Shown one piece after another: positions 1 through 11,025 of a stretch of DNA of 64,000 bases. Each line of letters begins with the position of its first letter. Position 1 is the stretch's first letter. A program made the position numbers and the translations under genes. The notes under the pieces were generated by a model. The model was not told the DNA's origin. It searched no databases and saw only the letters and a list, made by a program, of their open reading frames with translations. Origin of the DNA: Bubalus kerabau (lineage: Eukaryota; Chordata; Mammalia; Artiodactyla; Bovidae); assembly GCF_029407905.1 (NCBI RefSeq), contig NC_073641.1:19079001-19143000 (forward strand), given 5' to 3'.

Positions 1-755
1 TTGAAGGCCTTCAAGAGTCAAAGTGAAAACATGTTTATCATTAGATTTTCTTTCCAGTCCATCATCCTCTTCTCTAGGAACTGTCTTCCCAGGGTGAATC
101 CTAACAGCCATGAGTATAGTGCATGACCTTTCCTTTTTCTCGTGGCTGCTTAGGAAACAGGTGAGCCTAAGCAGGATAGAGCAAATTGTCTTTCCTTGAA
201 ATTTAGAATTGGAATGAATGATGCTAGTTATTCATTTTATAGGTCATTGGAATTGAGAACAATTAATCTCTGAGACTGTGGCCCCCAGCTGTATATACAG
301 GAAACAGAAGTTAGAAAAGAAAGAAATAGGGAGTGAGAAGCCACATGACCCTGGAGGAACAGAGGTAGGCAGGCAGCAGAGACTCTTCTTAACTGCTTTT
401 TAGTTCCTGGCTCCAGGCATACAAGCGGCCAGCCCCCATTGTAATTGCTGACTTTGGAGAGTATGAGGCACTGCAGGAGTCTTTTAATTCTTGTTTTTGC
501 TTGAGTTATGTTGAAGAGGATTTGTAAAACTTGTCATGCAAAGAGCTTTAACTTGGGTGTTCTGAAAACTGCTTTCTGGAATTTTTCACTCAAGGAATTT
601 TTGTCACTGGTCAGGTATAGAAAATATTCTGCCCCCAGCCATTGCCATGGCTTGCACACCCCAAGCCGCACACATCCCCAAGTGTACATGTGTCCATGTA
701 TACACCTCCTGTGGCCTCTGCCGAGCTGTGTGGCCAGGAGCCGGCATTCTTCAGC
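1..755. other. Unassigned unique-looking DNA
   Basis: I recognise no gene, RNA or repeat here. Short open frames exist (for example 508-786) but they lack any family signature, and the latter part of that frame runs into the neighbouring SINE. Confidence 0.5.
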
Positions 756-1024
756 TCTGCTGCTAAGTCACTTCAGTTGTGTCTGACTCTGTGCAACCCC
801 ATAGATGGCAGCCCACCAGGCTCCCCTGTCCCTGGGATTCTCCAGGCAAGAACACTGGAGTGGGTTGCCATTTCCTTCTCCAATGCATGAAAGTGAAAAG
901 TGAAAGTGAAGTCGCTCAGTCGTGTCCGACCCTCAGCGACTCCATGGACTGCAGCCTTCCAGGCTGCTCCGTCCATGGGATTTTCCAGGCAAGAGTACTG
1001 GAGTGGGGTGCCATTGCCTTCTCC
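756..1024 (-). mobile_element. BOV-A2 SINE (dimeric), antisense
   Basis: Both Bov-A monomers are present in reverse orientation. The CTGCTG tail complement lies at the left end, the GAAAGTGAAAAGTGAAAGTG linker near 890-910 joins the halves, and the conserved TGGAGTGGGTTGCCATTTCC block is followed by a second copy near 1000. The length is that of a complete dimer. Sense orientation was assigned from the CAGCAG tail. Confidence 0.93.
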
Positions 1025-2858
1025 ACAGCTCTGCTGACCTCACCTTTCTCTTCATCCTGAAGCTCCTAGTGAAGAGGGCAGCCTCCAGCTGATACTTAAT
1101 TTCTCCTCTGTGACCCCCTCCCATCATTCCCTTTGCCGCTGCATGCCCATATCCTTCTTCATTCCAGACGCCCTGTCACTCATTGTTTGCTAATGACTAG
1201 TTGGCAGGCATAGAGAAGAGAAGTGGCAGCCAGCCTGGCCTTCAGACTGGAAAGAAGCATGTTTTTCTAGAGAATGAAATTTGGTAAGAAGCACGTTCCA
1301 GCATTGAATATTTCTCTTCCAAAGTCCTGCTGGGCTCCTTCTGTCTCCTACAGTCTGTGCTTTCCTTGTCACTTCCTCCCATCTTCTTCCCAGATGGAGA
1401 CTGGCAGGGCCCCTTCGATTGGGGTTGGGGCTCCTCAAAGGCCAGTGTGGGCTCTGGCGGAGACTCTAATATGATCTTGGGGAAGCAAACTATTAGAATA
1501 ATTATAATCATAGGAAAATAATAGACTGCTATTTGGAAACCTTGGAAGCCTTTTCAGATTTTTCTAGAGAAAACCAGTAATTAGCAAGAAATACCAACTT
1601 CTATCTGATAGCTATTCAAAGAGAAGCCTCCTGAACTTTTAAAATGAACTTATCCTTGTCTTGGATTCAGTATTTGTTCCAGAGAAGGATGGGTCTCTTG
1701 ACACCAATTTCTGTCATTAATTTCAAATCTCCCCTGGGGAATGGTCCACCTATCTTCCTCCCTCCAGAGCTCCTAAAAGCTGGGCATCTGGGACCAGCCC
1801 TCTGAGAGGGACCTTATCTTGTCCCTAGAGAGAATAATGTTGCAAACTTCAACAACAGTGCTGATTATTTTTTATTCACCATATACCATGTAGTCTTTGA
1901 AAACCCGGGAAAATGCTGTTCAGGTTTTCACAGTCATCTTGCTTCTCAGCCAGAAGAGGGCACTGTGTCCCTGATTTTTTTTTTTTTTTTTTTTTCCCTT
2001 TGAAACTAAGTGGAAAGCCTTAGGAGAGCAAGTGATTTTTAGAGCCACACTATTCTTTACACGTAGATAACTACACAACAACAAAAAGTTCATCTGTTGA
2101 AGACAAATTGTCAAAAGAAATATTAGTAATTGTAGACTGGGAAGATAGCGTGGAATGCTGCTCTGGGTACTGGCGTCACAGTGGCTTCCGGTGAACATAC
2201 TTCTCACGCTGCTAGCTCAGGTTAGAAATGAAGTGACAAAAATGCGGCAAGCGCTTCTTGCTAGTGAGGAGCGGTGGGTAATATATTTGTTTGTATTATG
2301 GGATTGCAGTTCTACTAGAAGGAACACTTGACATTTTGATGAGTGCCTCCAGGGAGAAAAGGTACTAACTTCAGAACTTAGTTTTAATTATACTAAGGAG
2401 ATTACATTATTCAAAAGCATCCCACTGGTAAGGTGCAACATTTCCTGAAACAGTTTAGCGGAAAATGCCACATTAATCAGTTCAATATTTCACTCAGAAG
2501 GCTTAATGATGGGAGAAGTTTAAAGTACCGTAGCAACGATAATGCAAAAGGGAAGGGAATAAAAGAATGTTCACTTGGAGGATAAGATTGAAATAGTTGC
2601 TAGTCCCTTTTGTGTCTTTCCCCATCAAAGTCTGGCTGGCTGTGCTGGAAACCCAGTGGGAATTAACATGTGGGACCCTACCATTCTGGAAACAGGAGGA
2701 CCCTGAAAGGCAATGATGTGAGAGAGGAAGGATGTTATGTTCAAGCCATGTCCTCTGCCCAGGCTGGTCACTGCTGCTCCTCCATTATCAGTCCAGGTTG
2801 GTGATGAGTAGCTGCTTTCCCCCGACCCAGAAGGACAGAGCATCTTTGTAAATCTATA
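1025..2858. other. Mostly unique DNA, no gene recognised
   Basis: No coding region or repeat family could be assigned. A run of T lies at 1975-1995. The part around 2400-2600 has few repeats and contains scattered transcription-factor-like words such as GTAGCAAC (RFX half-site like) and ATGCAAAA (octamer like); this is only suggestive. Confidence 0.45.
1975..1995. repeat. Poly(T) tract
   Basis: An uninterrupted run of about 21 T. It could be the tail of an antisense retroposon, but no element body is recognisable next to it. Confidence 0.9.
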
Positions 2859-3068
2859 GTGAAAGTGAAGTCGCTCAGTCGCTCAGTCGCATCCGACTCT
2901 TTGAGACCCTGTGGACTGTAGCCCACCAGGCTCCTCCATCCATGGGATTCTCCAGGCAAGAATACTGGAGTAGGTTGCCATTTCCTTCTCCAGGGGATCT
3001 TCCCACCCAGGGATTGAACCCAGGTCTCCCGCATTGCAGGCAGACACTTAAACTGCTGAGCTACCAGG
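2859..3068 (-). mobile_element. Bov-tA SINE, antisense
   Basis: The reverse complement of a Bov-tA: a Bov-A body (GTCGCTCAGTCGC..., CCATGGGATTCTCCAGGCAA) followed by the tRNA-derived head with the B-box-like GGGATTGAACCCAGG and AGCTACCAGG at the right end. The word CGCTCAGT is duplicated near 2875. Confidence 0.92.
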
Positions 3069-3169
3069 TATTTGATGTTAAAGGGAGACGAGCAGAATGA
3101 GATTCTGGAGTGTTTTGTCTTCTATTCCTATTCTTTACCCACATCATATTCTAATTAACTTTGTGCATG

Positions 3170-3350
3170 TGTGCTAAGTTGCTTCAGTCATGTCCAGCTC
3201 TGTGCGACCCTGTGGACTGTAGCCCCCCAGGCTCCTCTGTCCATGGAGATTGTCCAGACAAGAATACTGGAGTGGGTTGCCAGACCCTCCTCCAGGGAAT
3301 CTTCCCGACCCAGGGATCGAACCCATATCTCTTATATCTCCTGCGTTGGC
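3170..3350 (-). mobile_element. Bov-tA SINE, antisense, truncated head
   Basis: Same family as the neighbour 100 bases upstream. The GTGCTAAGTTGCTTCAGTC left end and the CAGGGATCGAACCCATATC tRNA-like box are visible. The 5' end of the SINE (right side) is missing and runs into unrelated sequence at about 3350. Confidence 0.88.
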
Positions 3351-4735
3351 TTCTCCACCCTACAAAAGTCGAATGAGAATCTGGTGTGAGAGTCAGAAAA
3401 GTATTTATCAGGTAGGCTCTCACCTGAAATGAGACCAAAACTCACTGTTGGGATGCTGAAAGTCTAGGCAACTGTGAGGAATGGAAAGTCAATCCAGATC
3501 TTGACGTTTGCAAACGAGCCTTATGGTTAGTCAAATTAGAGGAACAGTTAAAAAAAAAAAATCCAGATTCATTTTTCTCCTGGGCTATTAGTCCAGCAAA
3601 CAAGTATGGGGCCTTCACTGAAACCAGTGTGGACATGGGTTAAGGAGCAAAAACAATCACTGTTTGTGTGCTTTTGTTAAAATTTTTTTGGTCCAATTTT
3701 TAGTTTAATTTCTTTTTAGCTCTCACCGCAAAGAAGCTGAAGTGTTTGGAATAAAAACTAGAAATCAATACTGAGTAGCATAGCTGAATTGTCTAGAATG
3801 TACACCAGATGAATTTCACTGTCTGTTTTCTTTTTTCTATGTCTTAGTAAATGTTATAACAGGTTTTTACTGTGTGCACTTGTGGGATCCCTCCTGCTTT
3901 GTGGATCAGAGTCACCTTTGTTTTTACCTTCAAAGTTCTCTGCTTCTGTGGTGATACTTTTCTTCTTCCTGCAAGCCACTTTGTTTCTTTCCCAGAAGCA
4001 GGTGTCTATGTAACTTTACTGTGTATATTTCCTTCCACATATATCCTCCACTGAGAGGGTTTAACTTTGGTGCTCTCTGAAATACTAACTAGCTTTTCCT
4101 AATTCAGGAATTCCTAAGCATTTTATGACAGCATTATTCTATTCTTGTTTTGCTTCCAAGACTTTGTCAAGGTGATGTATATTTATTGAAAAAAATTGTA
4201 GTGAATCTAGAATTTTGTTTCAAGATGTGCACAATCGCCCAGGAGATTTTGCGAACCTTTCAGGGAAACAATAAGTGTGATTTTACCATTAGAATTATTA
4301 CTTTGATGTCATGGTAGCAAGGCTGTTACAGAACACATATCCTTGAAGGAGCTATAGGCAGGAATATTTTGTCTTCTAGTGAAGGGGTCCCTATCACTAT
4401 CTTGATGGTGTTGGAAAATCATACTGGATATTTCTATTTCTGTGTTGCTTTGTTTAATATTACACAGAGTCCTTTGGTTTTGGGTGAATTCTTCAAATTA
4501 TGTTGAATGCAGAGTCTTTGACTAGCTTGTTTTGAGTTCCTCAGTTATTCCATCTTGGAATCCCTGAAGCTTGGTCTTGACCAGGATCAGGGATGTTAAA
4601 ATCCACGAGGTTACCATCTATTTTCTTGTCCTGATCATGATTTTCTAGGTTTCAGATCCCAGGTGTTGCTCCGTTCTTCAAAATGTGGTTGACTGCATCT
4701 GTGGATATTTACCAAATGGATTTTCTAAGCCTCAT
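3351..4735. other. AT-rich DNA, nothing recognised
   Basis: No gene, RNA or clear repeat. It is the left flank of the nested L1/BovB insertion that follows. Confidence 0.5.
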
Positions 4736-4752
4736 AACCACACCCTACTCTT
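4736..4752. repeat. Left target-site duplication of the L1
   Basis: AACCACACCCTACTCTT here is repeated with one mismatch as AACCACACCCTAATCTT at 6241-6257. Together they bracket an antisense L1 3' end and the BovB lodged at its edge. Confidence 0.8.
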
Positions 4753-5004
4753 TTTTAAAAAAAAAAATTTATTTACAGAATTTTCTTGTTTTCAGTCAAA
4801 CATCAACATGGATCAGCCATAGGTATACATATGTCCCCTCCCTCTTGAACTTCCCTCCCATCTCCCTCCCCATCCCACCCCTCTAGGTTGATACAGAGCC
4901 CCTGCTTGAGTTCCCTGAGACACACAGCAAATTTCCATTGGCTATCTGTTTTTGTTTTTGTTTTTTTTTGGCTATCTGTTTTACATATGGTAATGTAAGT
5001 TTCT
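4753..5004 (-). mobile_element. Ruminant L1 3' end, antisense, 5'-truncated
   Basis: Starts with a T/A-rich tail complement and continues with the 3' untranslated sequence of a ruminant L1-type element (CAGCCATAGGTATACATATG; CTAGGTTGATACAGAGCCCC; TACATATGGTAATGTAAG). A sense copy of the same family lies at 36150-36425. A GGCTATCTGTTTT word is duplicated at about 4940 and 4969 around a GT-rich stretch. The rest of this piece is 6227-6240, beyond the BovB. The family name is from memory of the pattern. Confidence 0.7.
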
Positions 5005-6226
5005 CCAAGCCAGGCTTCGACAGTACGTGAACCGTGAACTTCCAGATGTTCAAGCTGGATTTAGAAAAGGCAGAGGAAACAGAGATCAAATTGCCAACAT
5101 CCGTTGAATCATGGAAAAAGCAAGAGAGTTCCAGGAAAACATCTGTTTCTGCTTTGTTGACTATGCCAAAGCCTTTGACTGTATGGATCACAACAAACTG
5201 TGGGAAATTCTGAAAGAGATGGGAATACCAGACCACCGTACCTGCCTCCTGAGAGATCTGTATGCAGGTCAGGAAGCAACAATTAGAACTGGACATGGAA
5301 CAACAGACTGATTCCAAATTGGGAAAGGAGTACGTCAAGGTTGTATATTGTCACCCTGCTTATTTAATATATGCAGAGTACATGCTGAAAAATACTGGGC
5401 TGGATGAAGCACAAGCTGGAATCAAGATTGCTGGAAGAAATATCAATAACCTCAGATATGCAGATGACACCACCCTTACGGCAGAAAGCGAAGAAGAACT
5501 AAAAAGCCTCTTGATGAAAGTGAAAGAGGAGAGTGAAAAAGTTGGCTTAAAACTCAACATTCAGAAAAATAAGATCATGGCATCTGGTCCCATCACTTCA
5601 TGGCAAATAGATGGGGAAACAATGGAAACAGTGACAGACTTTATTTCTTTGGGTTCCAAAATCACTGCAGCCATAAAATTAAGATGATTGCTCCTTGGAA
5701 GAAAAGTTATGACCAACCTACACAGCATATTAAAAAGCAGATACATTACTTTACCAACAAAGGTCTGCCTAGTCAAAGCTATGATTTTTCCAGTAGTCAT
5801 GTATGGATGTGAGAGTTGGACTGTGAAGAAAGCTGAGTGCCAAAGAATTGATGCTTCTGAACTGTGGTGTTGGAGAAGACTCTTGAGAGTCCCTTGGACT
5901 GCAAGGAGATCAAACCAGTCCACTCTAAAGGAAATCAGTCCTGAATATTCGTTGGAAGGACTGATGCTGAAGCTGAAACTGCAATACTTTGGCCACCTCA
6001 TGCAAAAAACTGACTCATTGGAAAAGACCCTCATGCTGGTAAAGATTGAAGGCAGGAGGAGAAGGGGGCGACAGAGGATGAGATGGTTGGATGGCATCAC
6101 CGACGTGATGGACATGAGTTTGAGTAAACTCCGGGAGTTGGTGATGGACAGGGAGGCCTGGCATGCTGTAGTCCACGGGGTTGCAAAGAGTCAGACCCGA
6201 TGGAGCAACTGAACTGAACTAAACTG
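5005..6226 (+). mobile_element. BovB (RTE) LINE, 5'-truncated, with intact TSD
   Basis: The 3' third of a BovB, running from within the reverse transcriptase to the characteristic CTGAACTGAACT 3' tail. It is flanked by a perfect 13-bp duplication AATGTAAGTTTCT at 4992-5004 and 6227-6239, so both ends are exact. It inserted at the 5' edge of an antisense L1 fragment. Confidence 0.95.
5026..6212 (+). pseudogene. BovB reverse transcriptase remnant
   Basis: This encodes the central and C-terminal part of the RTE-type reverse transcriptase, which copies BovB (and Bov SINE) RNA at nicked target DNA. Seen directly: the KAFDCMDHNK block near 5170, then the catalytic YADD box at about 5457-5468 (NNLRYADDTTL), and the C-terminal WTVKKAE, LWCWRRLLRVPW and GRQRMRWLDG segments up to 6212. 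It is not functional: a tryptophan codon has become a stop at about 5309-5311, the frame shifts near 5320-5400 and again near 5685, and the N-terminal endonuclease is absent because of 5' truncation. The three overlapping reading frames 5111-5311, 5262-5687 and 5688-6212 are pieces of one ancestral frame. Confidence 0.93.
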
Positions 6227-6257
6227 AATGTAAGTTTCTGAACCACACCCTAATCTT

Positions 6258-7049
6258 GTCAAAAGGTTGGAAAAGTGTGGAATGCTGTTTTTATAACACA
6301 ATTGGAAAATACAATTCTAAATGTTTAACCACCTAGGAATCACTGGATTTTATATATCAGGATATAAACTGACTTGAAATGTGGAGTGCTAATTAACTAT
6401 TAGGAAAAGAAGCAATTACATTGCATCCGCTGGCATGAAATCTCCCTTGTTGGTTTAAAATAGCCGACTTTTCATTTAACACAAAGATTCTAGTGGGAGA
6501 AAAAGATAGATGTCACCTCACTCATACTCTGTGCAGAGGAGGACTTGGGTTTTAAATCTGTATCTGTCCCTTCCAAGTCCCTGTTCCACAGTCAGTTTTT
6601 GTGACTTTATGAATTGTTGCTGGCTCTTGATAAAAGCTGGAGCTGGCTGCCGGCCTGACCTCCTCCTGTGCTGATAATCTCTTATTATGTTGTCTTTTCT
6701 TAGGATGCAATTGCACTACCACCCTAATAATAAACATTTACCAAGTCTTGTTATCTGCCTCTCCCTTGGGTAGTGCCAATCTGTCCCTAAAAATTGAAGC
6801 TCAGAGAGAACCTGGCCTTCCAAAGAATTTTTCCATGGCTTCTTGTCTTCAAAAACTTCTTATTTGCTTACACTGTATGTGTTAACCCTGCCTGGCTCTG
6901 TTGCCCTTCTTATTTCTCTTCAATATTCCAATTTATTCTATTGTTTGATTTCTCTAGAATCATATATCTGCCTGTCACAGACACTGTGCTCTGGGTATAG
7001 TCACAACAACTGTATATGTGTGTGTATATGTATGTATGTACATATATTA
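6258..7049. other. Unassigned AT-rich DNA
   Basis: No gene or repeat recognised. A TG/TA-rich stretch near 7010-7045 immediately precedes the next BovB. Confidence 0.45.
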
Positions 7050-7866
7050 TTGGATGAAGCACAAGCTGGAATCAAGATTGCTGGGAGAAATAGCAATAAC
7101 CTCATATATGCAGATGACACCACCCTCATGGCAGAAAACAAAGAGGAACTAAAGAGCCTCTTGATGAAAGTGAAAGAGGAGAGTGAAAAAGTTGGCTTAA
7201 AGCTCAACATTCAGAAAACAAAGATCATGGCATCCGGTCCCATCACTTCATGCCAAATAGATAGGTAAACAATGTAAACAGTGACAGACTTTATTTTCTT
7301 GGGCTCCAGAATCACTGCAGATGGTGGCTGCAGCCACAAAATTAAAAGACACTTGCTCCTTAGAAATGCTATAACAAACCTTGACAGTGTATTAAAAAGC
7401 AGAGACATTACTTTGTCAACAAAGGTCTGTCTAGTCAAAGCTATGTTTTTTCCAGTGGTCATGTATGGATGTGAGAGTTGGACCATAAAGAAAGCTGAGT
7501 GCCGAAGAATTGATGTTTTTCAATTGTAGTGTTGGAGAAGACTCGTGAGAGTCCCTTGGACTGCAAGGAGATCAAACATCAATCCTAAAGAAAATCAATC
7601 CTGAATATTTATTAGAAGGACTGATGCTGAAGCTCCCACACTTTGGCCACCTGATTTGAAGAACCGGCTCATTGGAAAAGACCCCGGGAAAGATTGAAGA
7701 TAGAAGGAGAAGGAGATGACAGAGGTCTTGTTGGTTGGATGGCATCACTGACTCAATGGACTTGAATTTGAGCAAGCTCCGGGAAATGCCGAAGGACAGG
7801 GAAGCCTGGCATGCCGCAGTCCATGGGGTCGCAAAGAATCAGACACAACTAAGCAACTAAATAACA
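7050..7866 (+). mobile_element. BovB LINE 3' end
   Basis: Begins in the reverse transcriptase just upstream of the catalytic box and ends with the AGCAACTAAATAACAAC tail. Flanks resemble an imperfect duplication (ACATATATTATTGG on the left, ACATATTTATTTGG on the right), so the site assignment is tentative. Confidence 0.92.
7053..7790 (+). pseudogene. BovB reverse transcriptase C-terminal remnant
   Basis: Carries the YADD box (IYADDTTLMAE) near 7107-7120 and the downstream VGLKLNIQKTKIMASGPITS and MYGCESWTIKKAE segments. Stops at about 7266 and 7527 and several frameshifts after 7560 break the frame; the segment after about 7600 has lost short stretches relative to the other copies in this window. 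No endonuclease is present. It cannot make an active enzyme. Confidence 0.9.
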
Positions 7867-7906
7867 ACATATTTATTTGGTTTATTACCAGTAGATATTG
7901 GCTTTC

Positions 7907-8113
7907 TGACTTCCTTGGTGGCTCAGTGATAAAGAATATGCCTGCCAATGCAAGAGACATAGGTTCCATCCCTGGGTCAGGAAGATCCCCTAGAGAAGGA
8001 AATGGCAACCCACTCCAGTATTCTTGCCTGGGAAATCCCATGGACAGAGGAGTCAGGCGGGCTACAGCCCTGGGGTTACAAAGAGTTGGACATGACTTAG
8101 TGACTAAACAGCA
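7907..8113 (+). mobile_element. Bov-tA SINE
   Basis: The sense tRNA-derived head (CTTGGTGGCTCAGTGATAAA, GGTTCCATCCCTGGGTCAGG) is followed by the Bov-A body (CAACCCACTCCAGTATTCTT) and the GACTTAGTGACTAAACA tail. It lies about 40 bases downstream of the BovB end. Confidence 0.93.
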
Positions 8114-8149
8114 TTGGTTTACTACCTTAAATAAGTTCATATGTACAAC

Positions 8150-8320
8150 ACTATGTTTCTACTTCTCTGTACCTTCCCGCATACTCACCACCAAAAATTT
8201 CCATCCATCCCCATACAGTTGCTCCCCTTTACCCTTTTTTGGGATTTTGTCCTCTCCCCTCCTCTACCTCCCTGGTAACCACTACTCTGTTCTCTTTAAT
8301 TTATGTGATGTAAATAACTA
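8150..8320 (-). mobile_element. Old L1-like 3' UTR fragment (tentative)
   Basis: A C/T-rich stretch containing CCTGGTAACCACTACTCTGT and TTCTCTTTAATTTATG resembles the antisense 3' untranslated part of ancient L1M elements. The match is from pattern memory and the boundaries are loose. Confidence 0.4.
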
Positions 8321-8509
8321 CTTATTGCATGATGATTAGTTAAAACAAAAAATATTTGAAGTTGCATTTCTTTTTATAAATTCAATCCATTTAAAATTTA
8401 GAGAATTTGCTATTCTTTTGTTATTTAACTTTTAAAAACCATTTCAATGCCACTGAAAGATTGTTATTTTTTGCTAAACTTTCAGAAATTACCAAATTAG
8501 TGAGGACTG

Positions 8510-8650
8510 TAGCTATGTTCTCAATCTCACCATGTTTCAGAATCACCTGGAAACATTTGAAAATTCAGTTGCTTAACCTACATGTCTAAAGACGTTGATT
8601 CAAGGTGATCTGGGACTTAACCACTTAGAATGACAGTGAGATCGACTGCA
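8510..8650 (+). mobile_element. hAT-Charlie (MER5-like) fragment (tentative)
   Basis: The phrase CAGAATCACCTGGAAACATT followed by a degenerate inverted counterpart (CAAGGTGATCTGGGACTTAA) is typical of small internally deleted hAT elements. No target duplication could be confirmed. Confidence 0.4.
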
Positions 8651-9009
8651 GGAAATATCAGGCAGCAAAGAGGTTTGAGCACATATCATTATTGAGCAGA
8701 ATACGTTAGAACTGGTTTATTTGTCTTCCTTTTGTTTACCTCCTAAGTTTTAACTACAAACTGTGATTTGCTTCATGGTATATCTTAATATTGTATTCTT
8801 CAAACCAGGATGTTTTAAGAAAATTATTTAAATAAAAAGAACATCATGTTAAAACAAAGAAATATTCATCAGTGCTCTTCCTTTGAAGTGTAAAATTCTT
8901 ACCAGTCACCTTTTTTTTTGATAGCAATCAGTGCAGGTGTTTGCATTTTATTTAGGAAATGGTTCTTCTAAATTTTGAGCACCTATTAAAATAAAAAAAA
9001 CCCCACATA

Positions 9010-9300
9010 TTAGGAACCAGCAGTTGCATTTCTAGGAATCTTTCTTGCAGAAATACTTGTATACTTGTATGAAGGTTTTCTCAGGAACAATGAATATGAT
9101 GGCAAAAAAAAAAAAAAAAAAAAATCAGACTGTACAACAACAACACAAACCAAAATGACTGTCATTGGGGCAAAGAGTAAGTAAAATTTGAAGCTCCACA
9201 CAATGGATGAATATGCCGTTGGTAAAAATGAGTTATGTGTTCTGTCTTGGAAAGGTGTATGTGATATTTTTTAAGTGAAAGAAACAACGTGAAGAAAACT
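9010..9300 (+). mobile_element. Ancient L1M 3' region
   Basis: Order of recognisable words matches the end of mammalian L1 elements: CAGTTGCATTTCTAGGAATC, AGAAATACTTGTATA, an AATGACTGTCATTGGGG segment, ACACAATGGATGAATATGCC, and TTTTTAAGTGAAAGAAAC. A 21-base A run at 9104-9124 has grown inside it. Confidence 0.65.
9104..9124. repeat. Poly(A) tract
   Basis: A run of 21 A inside the old L1 fragment, followed by a short CAA-repeat stretch. Confidence 0.95.
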
Positions 9301-9374
9301 ATAGACAACAATATAGTCCTCCCATTCCATTTTTTGTTTTTGTTTTTGGTAAAAAGAGAGCACTGTATGGCTGT

Positions 9375-9599
9375 ATGCTTGCTTGCTCAGTCGCTTCAGT
9401 AGTGTCTGAGTCTTTGTGACCCCATGGACTGGGGCCCACAAGCCTCCTCTGTGCATGGGCTTCTTCAGGCAAGAATACTGGAGTGCTTGACATTTCCTTC
9501 TCCAGGGAATCTTCCTGGCCTAGGGATCAAATGTGTGTCTCTTAGGTCTCCTGCATTTACAGGCAAGTTCTTTACCACTAGCACCACCTGGAAAGTCCA
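9375..9599 (-). mobile_element. Bov-tA SINE, antisense
   Basis: Complete antisense copy: GCTTGCTCAGTCGCTTCAGT at left, Bov-A body in the middle, and TTTACCACTAGCACCACCTGGAAAGTCC-type tRNA head at right. It is fairly diverged. Confidence 0.92.
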
Positions 9600-10274
9600 A
9601 AACAACCAGGAACTCTCCGCATTGCTATCTGGGCTTTTTTTCTGGGGAGTGTGATAAGGCAATGGGAGTAAGGAAGAGGTTTACCGTATTACTGTATCAT
9701 TTCACAGTCCTTCAGCAGGCATGCGTGACCTATGTAACTAAAAGCAAAAGGAAAAGAGAAGCAACCAAAACGAGAAGCTGTCATCCTGGGGGCTCAGTCT
9801 GGTGGCCTCAGGCTGCCGTTCCCTTCCCAGAAGGGCAGAATTCACCACGGAGTGTATTGCTCTGGCAAAACTACATGCCGCTCCTCCCAGATACCTGGTC
9901 CCGGGGCGGATCCCTGCCCTGGTTCTAGACCAAGCTGTTCTGCCCTCACAGCGGACTACCTGGCAGCCTGAGCAGCAGCTCCACTCTGGTGGCCAGTGAG
10001 GGTTGGGGCCCCGAGCGGGGTCTGAATGAAGTACAGGGAGGGGAGCAGGGGCCGGCTGGGCTGAGCTGGGCCCTCAGAGGTGATTTCAGAAATTAAACTG
10101 CAGATCACACCTCAAAGGTGGGCAGGCCCTCCTGTTGCTCTCGTTGATGCAGGCACCTTAAGTAAGTTCCCCCAGAGAACTCATAGGAGAGGTGACTCTG
10201 TTTCAGATCTTTTATTTAATTCTCATTATATTCCACTGTCCAGTTTCTCAGTGTCATGGCCAGGTTTCATGAGC
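9600..10274. other. Unassigned DNA including a GC-rich block
   Basis: Between about 9770 and 10080 the sequence is clearly richer in G+C than its surroundings, with several CpG pairs (CCCGGGGCGGATCC, CCCCGAGCGGGG). Open frames on the plus strand (9533-9928, 9802-9999) show no known domain. It could be a decayed CpG-rich regulatory element or an unrecognised repeat. Confidence 0.4.
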
Positions 10275-10480
10275 CAGGCACTGGAAGTACTTTGCATGTA
10301 TTATTTTAATTCTCACAATAGCCTATGAGGTGGGCATATTATTACCCTCACTTTATTGATCAGGAAACTGGGGCGTAGAAAGATTAAGTTCTTTGGTCAG
10401 ATCCATATGAATAGTAAGTGGCCAAGCCAGGATTTGAACTCAAGTGCTCATCACTCTGGTCCATCCTCCTGTGTATGTCA
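10275..10480 (-). mobile_element. MIR SINE, antisense
   Basis: Contains the MIR core in reverse (CTCACAATAGCCTATGAGG, TGATCAGGAAACTGGGGC, AAGCCAGGATTTGAACTC). It is strongly diverged, as expected for a Mesozoic SINE. Confidence 0.8.
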
Positions 10481-10761
10481 AACCCTTCATACCTTTAACC
10501 CCTCTTCTTTGAAGCTCTAAAAAAGAATTGAACCACCACCATGATAAATGCATGGCTCCTTCCTTTAGGAAAAAAATGTCTTAGAATTTAAGGTTAAGAT
10601 AATGGTTTTAAAACTTAAGATTTTGATGTAAGCAACCTAAAAATTAATGCCATTTTCCTAAATTATAATTTTTCATTGTCCTTTGCTTTGATAATATTTT
10701 CCTGGTGTTCCACTGAAAATTGTGTCTCAAAATTTGTATGTATAATTTAGCACATATAAGG

Positions 10762-11025
10762 GAAGCAGAATAGCAGAGTGGTAAAAACATGAACTTTACT
10801 CAGATTCCTTGAGTTTAAACCTTTGCTTCACCATTCATTAGCTGTGTGACAGTAGGCAAGTTACTTAGCCTCTCTGTGCCTCAGTTTCCTTATCTGTAAA
10901 TTTCTTCTTTTACAAAACAGCAGTACCTGTGTCATAGCATCGTTATGACATTTGAATGATATTGTTAAGCACTTAGAACAGTATCTGGCACATGGCAAAT
11001 GCTATAAATGTATTTGTTACATAAT
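10762..11025 (+). mobile_element. MIR SINE
   Basis: A nearly complete sense copy: AGCAGAGTGGTAAAAACATG, TTAGCTGTGTGACAGTAGGC, TCTCTGTGCCTCAGTTTCCT, and AGAACAGTATCTGGCACATG at the 3' end. Confidence 0.88.

Noticed and set aside
756..1060. Overlapping open frames on both strands rich in SCPTLCDPMDCSPPGS- and HSSILAWRIPWTEEPG-like residues, recurring across the window
   Set aside because: These are translations of Bov-tA/BOV-A2 SINEs in either orientation. The same peptides recur at every SINE, so they are not genes.
2859..3068. tRNA-like boxes (GGGATTGAACCC, GGTTCGAT-like words) suggestive of tRNA genes
   Set aside because: They are the tRNA-Glu-derived heads of Bov-tA or CHR SINEs, lack a complete cloverleaf and are attached to SINE bodies.
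5005..6226. Apparent reverse transcriptase gene, possibly a retron, group II intron or defence system
   Set aside because: Sequence, tail and context identify it as a truncated BovB RTE LINE with stops and frameshifts. There is no bacterial context anywhere in the window.
9770..10080. GC-rich block as a CpG-island promoter
   Set aside because: CpG pairs are present but few, there is no core promoter element or downstream exon I can support, so I left it as unassigned GC-rich DNA.
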